Assembly (NCBI GenBank): GCA_030844895.1
Contig: CM061233.1
Span: 62,335,468-62,399,467 of the forward strand
Reading direction: 5' to 3'
Length of the DNA: 64,000 nt
Source: Ambrosia x helenae
Lineage: Eukaryota; Streptophyta; Magnoliopsida; Asterales; Asteraceae
The position numbers were made by a program, and so were the translations under genes. The stretch's first letter is position 1. Each line of letters begins with the position of its first letter. The notes beneath the pieces were generated by a model. That model did no database searches and was not told where the DNA came from. It saw only the letters and a list, made by a program, of their open reading frames with translations. Shown one piece after another: positions 38,074 to 48,640 of this stretch.

Positions 38074-38228
38074 GGTAAGATGTAGACAGCCTTGCCTCTA
38101 CCCCGTGAGAATAGAGAGGCTGCTTCCAATGAGACCTCCGGCTCGATAGTGGTTTTGTATCAAGCCTTGGACAAAAGGCACATAACACTTAGCAACCAGG
38201 ATAAACCCGATTGGTGCATGTACCCCCT

Positions 38229-39080
38229 TGTCTTTTGGCTATCAACGTCACCACCTGATGCATGATTAACCGTCCATCATTTTTAACGTTATTTTCACAA
38301 AATTAGTAAAATAACGTTAAATTTAGTGCGACTTTACTTTTCGCCTCCCCGAAGGTCACACATATATACATTATATGTGCACAATTGTAAACAGGGATAA
38401 ATTTCAATATACATATATATAACGAATACCAGAAAACTACTTCATCTAACCTAAACTAATGCTAACAAAACATTACGTCATGCTAATACTCAAAACATAT
38501 GTATTAGTTTACATCTCTTAGCTACAACCATGTATATATACTAAAACTTTTGCTAATATATATTATATTCCACATAATAACAATAATATAATTATTAATG
38601 GTTAGGATTAAATACCCGGTCAAATGAAAAATAAGAAGTCATAGGAATGGTATCAAACGGACTCTGATTGAACTCATTCAAGCAACATTAACATTATAAC
38701 CGTCTGATCGAACCCTACGATCTTGGTTTTTAGGTTTTCGCTTTTTAGAATTTTTAGTTTGTAGTTTTTAGAAATTACGTTGTGTCATTTTTGCGATTCA
38801 TTGTGTCTTTTTTCTTCAGCATTGTATTATATTATATGGCTCATTGTGTCATATTTCATGATCTATTGTGTTTTTTGTATCATTTTCACCCTTTTCATTT
38901 TTGTTACACTACGTACTTAGAATAACTTGAACTAACTATCAAATTATCAACTATAGGATTATTAAACTTAGGCCTTGGGGTATACTTTAACCCTCCTTAA
39001 CTCCACATAGGTTCTATATCATTCACTTTCTCTTATTTCACTCCACATTTTTTTTTCCACATTACCTCAAGAAAATGGTT
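38229..39080. other. Intergenic AT-rich sequence
   Basis: It is probably the distal upstream region of the kinase gene. I see no gene, RNA or bounded repeat; a TTTTTAGTTTGTAGTTTTTAG stretch lies near 38750. Confidence 0.4.
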
Positions 39081-39083
39081 TAA

Positions 39084-39292
39084 GGGGGTGTTTGGGATTG
39101 ATTATTCAAAACAAATTATGCGTTTTGTAAAAGTAGGGGTGGATCTGCTTATAGATTATTGCATTTTGGTAGCCTAAAAACTGATTATCTGCGTTTTCAA
39201 AACACAATCCCAAACACTAAAAACTGATTATCTGCGTTTTCAAAACTCAATAATCTAAAAATCAGATTCAAAACGCAATCCCAAACACCCTC
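39084..39292. mobile_element. Tourist-like MITE, TSD TAA
   Basis: A 209-bp element is flanked by TAA at 39081-39083 and 39293-39295. The ends GGGGGTGTTTGGGATTG and, inversely, GAGGGTGTTTGGGATTG match in all but one base. AACTGATTATCTGCGTTTTC is repeated inside. It sits about 0.8 kb upstream of the kinase start codon. Confidence 0.8.
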
Positions 39293-39295
39293 TAA

Positions 39296-40069
39296 GTCTA
39301 TTAACTTCATCTAACACTATTGTTTGTGGATTTTGGTTTTAAAAAGGAAACAAAATTAATTAAGTTTCTTAACACTATATTAACATGTTAACATATATAG
39401 TAATCCTTTTAATGCCCCTTAACATATAAGAAGGAGAAGTGGTATACAATATCAATTAACATGCCATGTTAGCCTTATAATAATCATAGTTTGTTTCCGG
39501 AGGCTTCCAAGTTCCACCACCACTAAACATACTTTATAACCTATTATAATAATAAAATCATATTATGTCTCCTTAAAACACAACTCAGTGACTCACTCAG
39601 CCACTATATAGCTTTCTATCTAGAGAGAGAGAGAGAAAGAAGCATAAAAAGCAGTCATCTTCACGAGCTTCCTTCACCAATCTCTATATCTCTATACACA
39701 TCACAGCTAATTTATTCAGCACCTGTCACTCCCACCCATTATTATTATTTCCCACTTCTTATTATTATTACTTCCATTAATAATAATATTATTATTATCG
39801 TCATCACTACCTAGATTTCAGCAATCCCCATTATTTTACAAATAAAAAAATAAAAAATAAATAAAAGCTTCACGGGGTTCGTGACCTCTATCTCTATCTC
39901 TCCATCTATTCCCCAACCAAACTCAAGACAACTTTTTTCCTCCAATCCCTGTGATCAGTTATCTGCCACGTTTATTAAGATATTATCATCTGGGGTTACG
40001 TGGATGACTCTGATACGATCTGGGTATCCGTTATTTTAGCTAGCGTTTTGAGCAGTGGGTTGTGATTGA
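39296..40069 (+). promoter_or_regulatory. Probable promoter and 5' UTR of the SnRK2 gene
   Basis: It holds CACTATATAGCTTTC (possible TATA box near 39602), an AGAGAGAGAGAGA tract near 39623 and CT-rich sequence typical of a plant 5' leader. TTACGTGGATG near 39997 contains the ACGTGG core of an ABA-responsive element but lies close to the start codon. The transcription start and any 5' UTR intron cannot be fixed. Confidence 0.5.
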
Positions 40070-43000
40070 ATGGATCGATCTGCACTTACAGTGGGTCCAG
40101 GTATGGATATGCCGATTATGCATGACAGTGATCGGTATGAACTTGTTAGAGATATTGGGTCCGGTAATTTTGGGATTGCTAGGCTGATGAGAGATAAGCA
40201 GACCAACGAGCTTGTTGCTGTTAAGTATATCGAGCGAGGTGAGAAGGTTAGTGTTTTATTACAGTTTTTTTTTTTTTTTTTTAAAATCTTTTTATGTGTT
40301 TTGTTATGTTTCTTGATCATAAGTGAAGTCTTTGAATTGAGAGTTATGAAATGGGACTTGAAGAGTAATCTAATCTTGTGATTGGATGATAAAAACAGAG
40401 TCAGAATTTATAATTTGGTAATTGCAATCCAATTTGGTTATATATAGCCGGCAGCTATCCGTTTTTTTACCGAGGTCTAACGGGTTATACATAGTAATGT
40501 CTTGACTCCGGGGCAAGGCTTTGTTTTCGGTAGACTAGGTTCGACGTCAGAAAGCGGTGGCGGCGCAGTTTCTTGCCCGTCCGCATGCTATTTTAATATA
40601 ATTTTCGCTTTTATGGAATGAAATTTCAAAAAAAAAAATTGGTTTTGGGATTCTTGGAGTTCAGCTCTGTGAAAACTTTCTGATTAACTATTAGCTGTTT
40701 AAATATGCACCAATCGGGCTTGTCCCGATTTTGAGTGTTAAGTGCCTTATGTCCAAGGCTTGATGCAAAAATACTATTGAGCTTGGGTCACACCAGAAGG
40801 AATCTCTCTATTCCTACGGGGTAGAGGTAAGACTGTCTACATCTTAACCTCCTCATACCCTACCTTAGCGTTGCTAGTGGTGGGATTTACTGAGTATGAT
40901 GACGATGATGACAAATATGCAAAGCTGATTCAACCGATGACTTCATGGTTTTAACTTGTTTGTATTTAGGTATATAGTGGATGAATATGATACTGGTATT
41001 TCGCCTTTGGTGCTTAACTGCTTATGATTCAGTATGAGCGTATTGTTTGATCTTGCACTGGCTTATCTCATTTTTCTAACCGCTGCTCGCTTTATAACCG
41101 AAAATTTGACAGATAGATGAAAATGTACAAAGGGAAATTATAAACCACAGATCGCTGAGGCATCCCAATATTGTCAGATTCAAAGAGGTTCGTCAATTCG
41201 ATCATCCTCAAAGATACTGTTATTTTACGCTATGCAGTGGTTGTACTTACAGGATCATCATTTATAAATACAAATCATTTGTAGAATCACAAACTTTTTA
41301 TTTATTTATTTCCAGGTCATTTTAACACCAACACATCTAGCAATTGTTATGGAATACGCGTCTGGTGGAGAGCTGTTTGAGCGGATTTGTAATGCTGGGC
41401 GGTTTCCAGAAGACGAGGTCTTTATTTTTTGCATTCACTTCAACTATTATCACTGTATTTTAATTAACCTGTTGATGGTTGTCGTTGCAGGCTCGTTTCT
41501 TCTTCCAGCAGCTCATTTCCGGAGTCAGCTATTGCCATAATATGGTATTCGTTAAAAAAATAGCTCTGTTTATATACAAATTCTTGCTGCATGTGTGTGT
41601 ATTCATAAATTTGTGAGTGCTGAACTATAATTTATGCGTTTGTACAACGTAGCAAGTATGTCACCGTGACTTGAAACTGGAGAACACGCTTCTAGATGGT
41701 AGTCCAGCTCCGCGGCTCAAAATTTGCGATTTTGGATACTCGAAGGTATATTTTTCTGTGTTCGTGTCTCAAAAAATTTTTAGATTATTCTACTGTTTGC
41801 TATTGTATAAAAAATGTAAGAGTTGTGTTTGTTCTAATAACTCGATCTTTTGGTTGTTTTGATTAGTCGTCTGTGCTGCATTCACAACCGAAATCTACTG
41901 TTGGAACGCCTGCATATATTGCTCCTGAAGTCTTGCTTAAGAAAGAATATGATGGAAAGGTAAGTGCATACTCATGTATTTAGAATTTGTAGTGTTTGCT
42001 TTAGGACAAACAAACAAATATGTATAATAGAAATAAATCTGTTTTTGATTTTTTACTATCTGATATGAAGGACAAAATAAATGTACTAATTTAAGGGGGG
42101 GGGGGGGGGGGGGGGATGGGGGGTTATTATAGATGATTTAGCGCGATCATACAAAAATACGTTCAGACAAGTTGGGATGGTAAATGAACACGAACCTGAA
42201 ACATTTGGGACGGGTAATGGGGTATTAGTATTAAAATACTTCCCAGGTATGCGACAGGTGTGGTATTAGGGGATACCTTGACCTGATTACCAAAACATAT
42301 ATACCCGTTTATCTGGAAAAACCTATAAACTTCTTTGTCTGTGTGTAATAGCGTAATCTACAAATCCAACATTTTTTTGTTTATATAAATTTTTTGGTTA
42401 ATTTTTTAATATGAAACTTAAGTAATAAGAAATGTACTTAAGAATCCTAACTGGATTTTTTAACAAACTAACGGGTATATCCAATAACCTACGGGTAATT
42501 AGCAATTGGGTACCTGACAACAAGTATTGGGCCGAGTATGGGAAATGGTTTCACGATCGGGTATGGGGTGGGATTACAAATACCTGTCCCATTGCCATCC
42601 CTAGAAACACGACAATTTCATGATGTTTTATGATATCAGATTGCAGATGTGTGGTCTTGTGGCGTAACATTATATGTAATGCTTGTCGGAGCTTACCCTT
42701 TTGAGGACCCTGAAGAGCCTAAGAATTTTCGGAAGACCATACAGGTAACATTTATTTTCTAGAACATCTTAAACAAATCGGGCTGGTTGGGTTGACCTGC
42801 TTAAAGTTTTTCCTCTAATTCGTTTCAAAAAGTTATTATGATTACGATAACAGTATTTATAGTAATAATCTGACTGTTGGAGTAAATGATTTAGGAGGCT
42901 GCCATGCATTAATATAGACAACCCAAATTGACCCGTTTAACATACGAGTAATCCCAGTTGATTAAATTGGTTCTTTGTTTGACTTTGTGCAGCGAATTCT

Positions 43001-43485
43001 TAATGTTCAGTACTCAATTCCAGCCTACGTTCATATATCTCCTGAGTGCCGCCATTTGATCTCCAGAATTTTTGTTGCTGATCCGGCTAAGGTAACCCTT
43101 TGACTCTGGTCAAAGTCAAACGCCTTTATTTTTGGTTTACCGATTATGAAAAGTTAACGAGAATAATAATAATAATAATCCTTAACTTGAACAGAGGATA
43201 ACCATGGACGAGATTAAAAACCATGAATGGTTTGTAAAAAACCTCCCAGCCGAACTCATGAAAGACAATGCAATGGACCAGTTTGACGGGCCAGATCAGC
43301 CCACTCAAAGCGTGGATGAGATCATGCAGATAATTGCTGAAGCCACTATCCCGCCTGCTGGCGCCAATAACTTGAACCAGTATCTTACTGGTAGCCTGGA
43401 CATTGACGATGACATGGATGAGGATCTGGAGAGTGATGGTGACCTGGATATCGATAGCAGCGGGGAGATTGTATACGCGATGTGA
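40070..43485 (+). CDS. SnRK2.6: SnRK2 subclass III protein kinase, SnRK2.6/OST1-like (9 exons)
   Basis: This Ser/Thr kinase of the ABA core pathway is, in the family, held off by PP2C phosphatases, released by PYR/PYL receptors, and acts on SLAC1-type channels and ABF factors. Exons: 40070-40246, 41113-41187, 41316-41417, 41491-41544, 41653-41745, 41867-41959, 42640-42744, 42993-43091, 43195-43485; all junctions are GT/AG and the sum encodes 362 aa, the length of OST1. Visible are the P-loop GSGNFG (30-35), Lys52, catalytic HRDLKLEN (Asp142), DFG (162-164), activation-loop KSTVGTPAY with Ser177 (the OST1 Ser175 equivalent) and APE. Then come a SnRK2 box (about 298-317) and an acidic ABA box ending SSGEIVYAM (about 333-362), the mark of subclass III. 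The upstream poly-CT leader and start fit a real gene. No inactivating lesion is seen. SnRK2.2/2.3-type paralogy is possible but less likely. Confidence 0.95.
40440..40640 (+). repeat. Poly-A-tailed SINE-like candidate in intron 1
   Basis: A GC-richer block with GGTTCGACGTC (B-box-like) runs into AAATTTC and an A10 tract. No certain flanking duplication (AATTTGGTT versus AATTGGTTT). Weakly supported. Confidence 0.25.
40710..40912 (+). mobile_element. SINE-like retroposon in intron 1, TSD AAATATGCA
   Basis: A 203-bp element ends in a (GATGAC/GAT)n tail and is flanked by the perfect 9-bp duplication AAATATGCA (40701-40709 and 40913-40921). It is a second copy of the family at 31449-38228. Conserved words are CAAGGCTTGATGCAAAA, TCTATTCCTACGGGGTAGAG and CTGTCTACATCTTA. 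Longer, variable duplications and a simple tail fit a LINE-mobilised SINE. No classical A/B box pair is obvious, so the tRNA origin is unclear. Confidence 0.75.
42096..42123 (+). repeat. Homopolymer G run in intron 6
   Basis: About 20 consecutive G followed by ATGGGGGG. Such a tract is prone to sequencing and replication slippage and could form a quadruplex in the RNA. Confidence 0.85.
42173..42603. mobile_element. Probable hAT-like MITE in intron 6
   Basis: The left end TGGGATGGTAAATG and the right end, read inversely, TAGGGATGGCAATGGG are similar. Inside are GGGTAATGGGG and ACGGGTAATTAG words in opposing orientations, as in the other word-built MITEs here. The flanks AGACAAGT and AGAAACAC agree only partly. 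Confidence 0.45.
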
Positions 43486-44070
43486 GTATTTGGAAATCTA
43501 AGTGACTTTCATGTTGTACTGCCTTTCCATATGCTTCCACATAGAAAATGTTGTATTTGTATGTTTACTACTATATATGGGTGTTAGTGTGGTTTTAGTA
43601 TAATGTGGTTCCCCTTTGTTTTTCTTTCTTTTTGGGGAATGTTACTTGTTAGTAATAAATAGGGTGTTAACCTTATTATGCACACTTTTAACTATTCTGT
43701 TAATAATCTGTTCTTGTTTTGTTAACTTTATATTTCTTTTAAAGTAACTGTATTTTGGTTATTAACCCGTAGCCTAGGGGCGGGTCCAGGTTTAGGGGGT
43801 TCGGACAAGGGAGCCCATAAACTTAGTGGCTCAAAGTACATACACAAAGCGTCCAGACCTGTAAACGCTAAGCCCTCCATCCAAACCTAGTTTAAAGTTC
43901 GGGTTTTAGTTCTCTCTAAACTCCGAGTTCAATTATTGATTGTGGAATTTTGATCGCGAACCACCTTTGTTAAGGCCAGTCCCTGGTTTCCCGGGCTCCT
44001 TTCTATAACCGCGCTTCAACTAGCTTATACAACCTCTAAAATTTTAAAATCGATTTCTTATCTTTCTTAT
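43486..44070 (+). other. Kinase 3' UTR and flank
   Basis: The first 200 or so bases are the probable 3' UTR, with TAGTAATAAATAGGG near 43650 as a possible poly(A) signal. Beyond about 43760 a CTAGGGGCGGGTCCAG block looks repeat-derived but has no clear ends. Confidence 0.45.
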
Positions 44071-44077
44071 TTTTTAC

Positions 44078-45771
44078 TTGTACGGTACCAAGTGTGAAGT
44101 ATATACCGATCACAAAAGTCTTCAGCATATTTTCGACCAGAAAGTGTTGAACATGCGGCAGCGTCGCTGGGTTGAACTCCTGAACGATTATGACTGTGCT
44201 ATCAAATACCATCCTGGCAAGGCGAACATTGTGGCGGACGCCTTGAGCAGGAAGGAGCCTGCGAATCCTCGCCGTGTTCGAGCCTTACAGCTCACCATTC
44301 ATTCGTCATTGCCTGACCGAATCCGTTCTGCACAGTTGGAAGCCTTGAAGGAGGAAAACCTTAAGGCTGAGACTATGCACAGTGCTGACAAGCATCTTGA
44401 ACTCAGGACCGATGGCTTACACTATTTTGCGGGACGTGTTTGGGTCCCATTGTTCGGGGGATTGCGCGAGCTTGTTTTGGATGAAGCTCACAAATCCCGG
44501 TATTCTATTCACCCTGGCTCCGATAAGATGTATCAGGATTTGAAGATACTTTATTGGTGGCCAAACATGAAAGCTGATATAGCTTCTTATGTCAGCAAAT
44601 GCTTGACTTGTGCAAAAGTCAAGGTGGAGTACCAGAGGCCGTCTGGTCTCCTGCAACAACCAGAGGTTCCGGAATGGAAGTGGGAGCGAATAACGATGGA
44701 TTTTGTCACCAAGCTGCCAAGGTCACCTAGTGGTTATGATATGATCTGGGTGATTGTTGACCGGCTGACAAAATCGGCACGTTTCATACCTATTAAGGAA
44801 ACCGATGGACTCGAGCGGTTGGCTCGACTTTACCTTAAGGAGGTGGTTGCTCGGCACGGGGTGCTTGTCTCTATTATCTCTGATCGTGATTCTCGTTTTG
44901 CTTCGCGTTTCTGGAAGGCTCTGCACAAGGCTTTGGGTACTCAGTTGGATATGAGTACAACTTATCATCCGCAAACTGATGGACAGAGTGAGCGGACGAT
45001 TCAAACCTTGGAAGACATGCTTCAGGCATGTGTCATCGATTTTGGCAAAAGTTGGGAGATCCACCTGCCATTGGTGGAGTTCTCCTACAACAACAGCTAT
45101 CACTCTAGTATCAAGGCAGCTCCGTTCGAAGCTCTATACGGTCGGAAATGTCGATCACCACTTTGTTGGGCGAGGTGTGCGAGAGCCAGCTCACTGGTCC
45201 GATGTACGAAACTTCGGAGAAAATCGTACAGATTCGTCACCGTTTGGCTGCTGCACGGGATCGTCAGAAGAGTTATGCCGATCGCCGTCGAAAACCTTTG
45301 GAGTTCCAGGTTGGGGACAGGGTACTTCTGAAAGTTTCACCATGGAAGGGCGTCATACGCTTTGGAAAGCGTGGCAAGCTTAACCCTAGTTATGTCGGAC
45401 CATTCGCAATCCTGGATCGGATTGGACCGGTGGCATACAGACTTGACTTACCGGCGGAGCTCGGTAGTGTGCACAACGTCTTCCATGTGTCTAACTTGAA
45501 GAAGTGTTTGGCTGATGAATCTCTCATTGTACCACTAGAAGAGATCAAGGTTGATGATCGTCTTCGCATTGTGGAGGAACCTGTCGAGATTCTCGACTAC
45601 AAGATTCGTAGCCTTTGTCGGAGTAAAATCCGCATCGTCAAAGTTCGTTGGAACTCGAATCGTGGACCGGAGTTCACGTGGGAACGGGAGGATCAGATGA
45701 AAGCTAAACATCCTCATCTTTTTCCGAAACGCGCGTTCGAATCAAGGCATGTTACTGCCGAAGCAGAATGA
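44078..45771 (+). pseudogene. pol: 3' half of a Ty3/gypsy chromovirus pol: RNase H end, integrase, chromodomain
   Basis: It opens inside RNase H (EVYTDHKSLQHIF), passes through DALSRKE, then an integrase zinc-binding domain (HKSRYSIHPGSDKMYQ; CLTCAKVK). The catalytic core has TMDFVTKLP, ISDRDSRF and DGQSERTIQTLEDM, that is D, D and E. A one-base loss near 45171 shifts the frame. The next frame continues with the C-terminal GPFAILDRIGPVAYRLDLP part and a chromodomain-like tail (PVEILDYKI...VRWNSNRGPEFTWERE). The tail resembles the Tekay/Del chromovirus clade. The protease, reverse transcriptase and gag are absent; the left break near 44075 has no LTR. Removed from the host kinase by only 0.6 kb. 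Confidence 0.9.
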
Positions 45772-45779
45772 ATCTCGGG

Positions 45780-45912
45780 TCGAGATTCCTTTCAACGTGG
45801 GGATGATGTGACAACCGGTAATTTTCCTTTTCGTTTCATTTTCGTTTCTTTCATTTTGGGGCTTTGCGCAATTTTCAAGACGAAAATTCTTTCAACGTGG
45901 GGATGATGTGAC
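45780..45912 (+). repeat. Duplicated polypurine/LTR-edge segment
   Basis: TTTCAACGTGGGGATGATGT occurs at 45790 and again at 45888, each time followed by GACA-C/A-CC. The second copy abuts the true LTR start TGTGACACCCGACAT (45907). The first is followed by ACCGGTAATTTTCC, a different LTR-like start. Confidence 0.7.
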
Positions 45913-48492
45913 ACCCGACATATTTGGCTTAAACATTTTAGTAACATCTAAGTCTACCTTAGCGAGAAACGTTTATAAACGGACTTAACTGGGTTAGTTG
46001 AGTCGGGTCAAGTTAGGATTGTCCAGGGTTCAATGATCTGGAGGATCATTGGGAGTCGTTTTGGTAATACACTAGTACCGGGTTCCGTTGTTGGTGACAT
46101 TACATGAACTAATTAAGTGTATGTGTAGATTATGGGTCGTGTGGTGGATTATATACATAGATGTGTTTAAATGATGTGTAAATGATTATCCGTGCTTAAA
46201 TATGTTAAACATAGACTAAGGTTGCATGCTCATATGTTAAGGTATGTTAGAATGCGTTAAACACGACAAACTGGAAAACTAGATAAACATGGGTTCTGGT
46301 TCGACCACTTCGAGTGGTCGAAGGAGAAATTTTGTTTTGGTTCGACCCTTTGTAAATGGGCGAACCTGGGATGTGGAATTGAAAGAATTCCCTTCGACCA
46401 GGACAGGGCTCATTCGACCCTGTGAAAGGGTCGAAGGAGGCTACCTTCGACACTTACAGGGGGCGAAGGAGGATCAGTATAAATACTAAACTTTGTCATT
46501 TTTCACCATTTCACAAACCCTAACCGTCTCAAAAACACTCTCAAACGATTTTAATCACTAAGGAAGGAGTTTTTGCTCTTCTTTTCATAATCTAACCTAT
46601 CTACAACATCTAAACAAGAATCCAAGGTATGTTCTTGATCCTAAATCCTTTTTAAAAGCATTTTAATTCGTTTTCATCTAACCCTAATTGTCCGGATCTG
46701 TTCTAAGGGTGTTTTCATGATTAAAAACCTTTTAAACATCTTTCTAAATCAAAACCTTATCATATAAACATAGGTTTTCATGATGATAAACATATGTAAA
46801 TTGTGTATTATGTGGTGTTATGTGTTGTTCAATGATTTGCTGTTGTATCTATGATAGAAACATGATATAGGATTGTTATTGATGCTAGGTTATTGTTGTT
46901 TAGGGTTAGAATTGGATAGATGGTGATGTTATGGGTATTTTAGGGGTTTTAACGAATCTAGACTTGATGCATGATATTTATGATCAATAGAACTAATGGG
47001 GAAAAATCGAACACTCGACAAACTGAGAATTTTAAGTTGAATATGGATCGATTTCAAAAGTTTCCAAATTGGGTAAAGAACCCATGCATGATTGTGACGT
47101 TTTCATAATTCTTACCATTTTGGGAAAGGGCTGAAATGGACGTATTATTAGGGGAAATCGGTGGGGTTCTGTAGGGATAAGTTATTCATACTTGACTGCT
47201 GTGTTTGATGATGTTTCGAGGTGTTTCGAATGTGTTTGAAGCGTTTTTAGGAAAATTTGTACAACAGGGCGAACCTGGACTCCTTCGACCAATCGGGTGG
47301 GCGAAGGAGAGAATCCAGGGTCGAACCTGGAAAATGTTGGGCGAACCTGATCAAACGGTCGAACGTGGAAAAACGGCGAAAGGGAACTTAAAAAACGGGT
47401 GAAGGAGATTTAACCTGACTGGTTCAACCATTCTGATGCAGAAATGAGATTTTTGATACAAACTAAGTATTTTATGCTTGAACCTTGTGTGTAATCTATG
47501 TGTACTTGATTAGTTAGGGTAATGGGTCACCAACGGGATGTCAGGTCGGTCTAGTGTGTCGGTTAAACATTTAAACACACTTTAAAACATACTTGGTTAC
47601 GATCTGGACAATCGGGGACTAGATAACCTTATGGTTATTAGTCGGAACACTTATGTGAACATTTTGATAGATCTCCGGTAGAGGGATTATCAAAGGCTTA
47701 GCATTTTACTAGTAACCGAAGAACGCTATCTAAGGTGAGTTCACGGCCCCACTTTTACAGCTTTAACTTTTGGGGGAGAAAACATGCGCTAAACTATTTT
47801 GGTAACATATGTCATACTATGGTTTTTAACTTTGTATTGCTATACGATCTTTGGAAGTCCCGGGGGAAACCATGAATGTGCGGGGATGCACAACGGGGGA
47901 AATGTGGATAGATCTATTGGGCGTGACCTGCCCCACTCGTCGGCATGGAGGGCCGGGCGGGTGCATGTTGTCTCGAACTGGAACATTGGTATCATGCTGA
48001 ACATTCGGGCTGCTTAAACATATGCTAAACATTGCTAAACGTGTCTAGTAATGGTTTCCAATCGTAGTAGTAATAAAACATACGCCTAGCTAGCGTACTT
48101 GGTAACATTGATGTAGTATGGGCATGGTAACGTTTTGGTAACACTTGGTAACATATTGAACAAACCTGTGAACTCACCAGCATTATATGTTGACGTCTTT
48201 TGGCATGTTTTTCTCAGGGCGCTAAGGTAGCAACGAATGGAACTAGGCGCACGGGTCTGCATTGGCGTCTAGGTTTAGTTCATGTTTTGTAATAAACACT
48301 TGGTACATTTGGGGTCTATGGTTTGTAACTCGTCTAATGCTTCCGCTACTGATTTTGGGTTTATGAAAACTATGTCTTTTTGAATGTCATGTATCTTCAT
48401 ATAGAGTTGTTTATTGTGACCGTTGACTTGAATCCTGGTTTGTCATACGCCTCGCGGTAAAACTCCGCAAGTGGAAATTTGAGGGTGTGACA
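45907..48492 (+). repeat. LTR of the chromovirus, between pol end and a primer-binding site
   Basis: It begins TGTGACACCCGACATATTTG and ends TTTGAGGGTGTGACA (2586 bp). A TATAAATAC box lies near 46478. pol and a polypurine tract precede it, and TGGTATCAGAGCC (48496-48508, initiator-tRNA-Met type) follows. The interrupted solo LTR at 7502-18500 is its relative. Clusters of TTCGACC/GGTCGAA words occur at 46297-46470 and 47266-47410. Confidence 0.88.
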
Positions 48493-48640
48493 GATTGGTA
48501 TCAGAGCCAATGGTTATAGTGAACTAGGACTGCATGTAGAGTTTTGGTCTATAGCCGAGTCGCACACACTAGACGGTCACATACTTTGAGTCTATTAGTG
48601 GGATACGTACTAACGTTGTCGGGGTGTCCTTACTACCTTT
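48493..48640 (+). other. Leader fragment of a chromovirus (primer site and 5' untranslated)
   Basis: It starts ATTGGTATCAGAGCCAATGG and runs about 150 bp to the junction with the copia remnant. Being downstream of an LTR that itself follows pol, it belongs to a second element copy sharing that LTR. Confidence 0.65.

Larger units (their letters stand above)
31449..38228 (-). mobile_element. SINE-like retroposon split by element C
   Basis: Two pieces (31449-31515 and 38074-38228) rejoin when element C and one GGTAA are removed. The joined sequence matches, in opposite orientation, the copy at 40710-40912 over its whole length. Shared words include CTACCCCGTGAGAATAGAGA and CAAGCCTTGGACA. Read on the minus strand it ends in a (GAT)n-type tail (complement TCATCATCATCA at 31450). 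Confidence 0.7.

Noticed and set aside
40070..41862. Separate short kinase genes suggested by single-exon frames
   Set aside because: They are exons with intron read-through; joined at GT/AG sites they give one 362-aa kinase.
44417..45103. Minus-strand frames of 80 and 126 aa in the pol region
   Set aside because: They are antisense shadows of the integrase frame.
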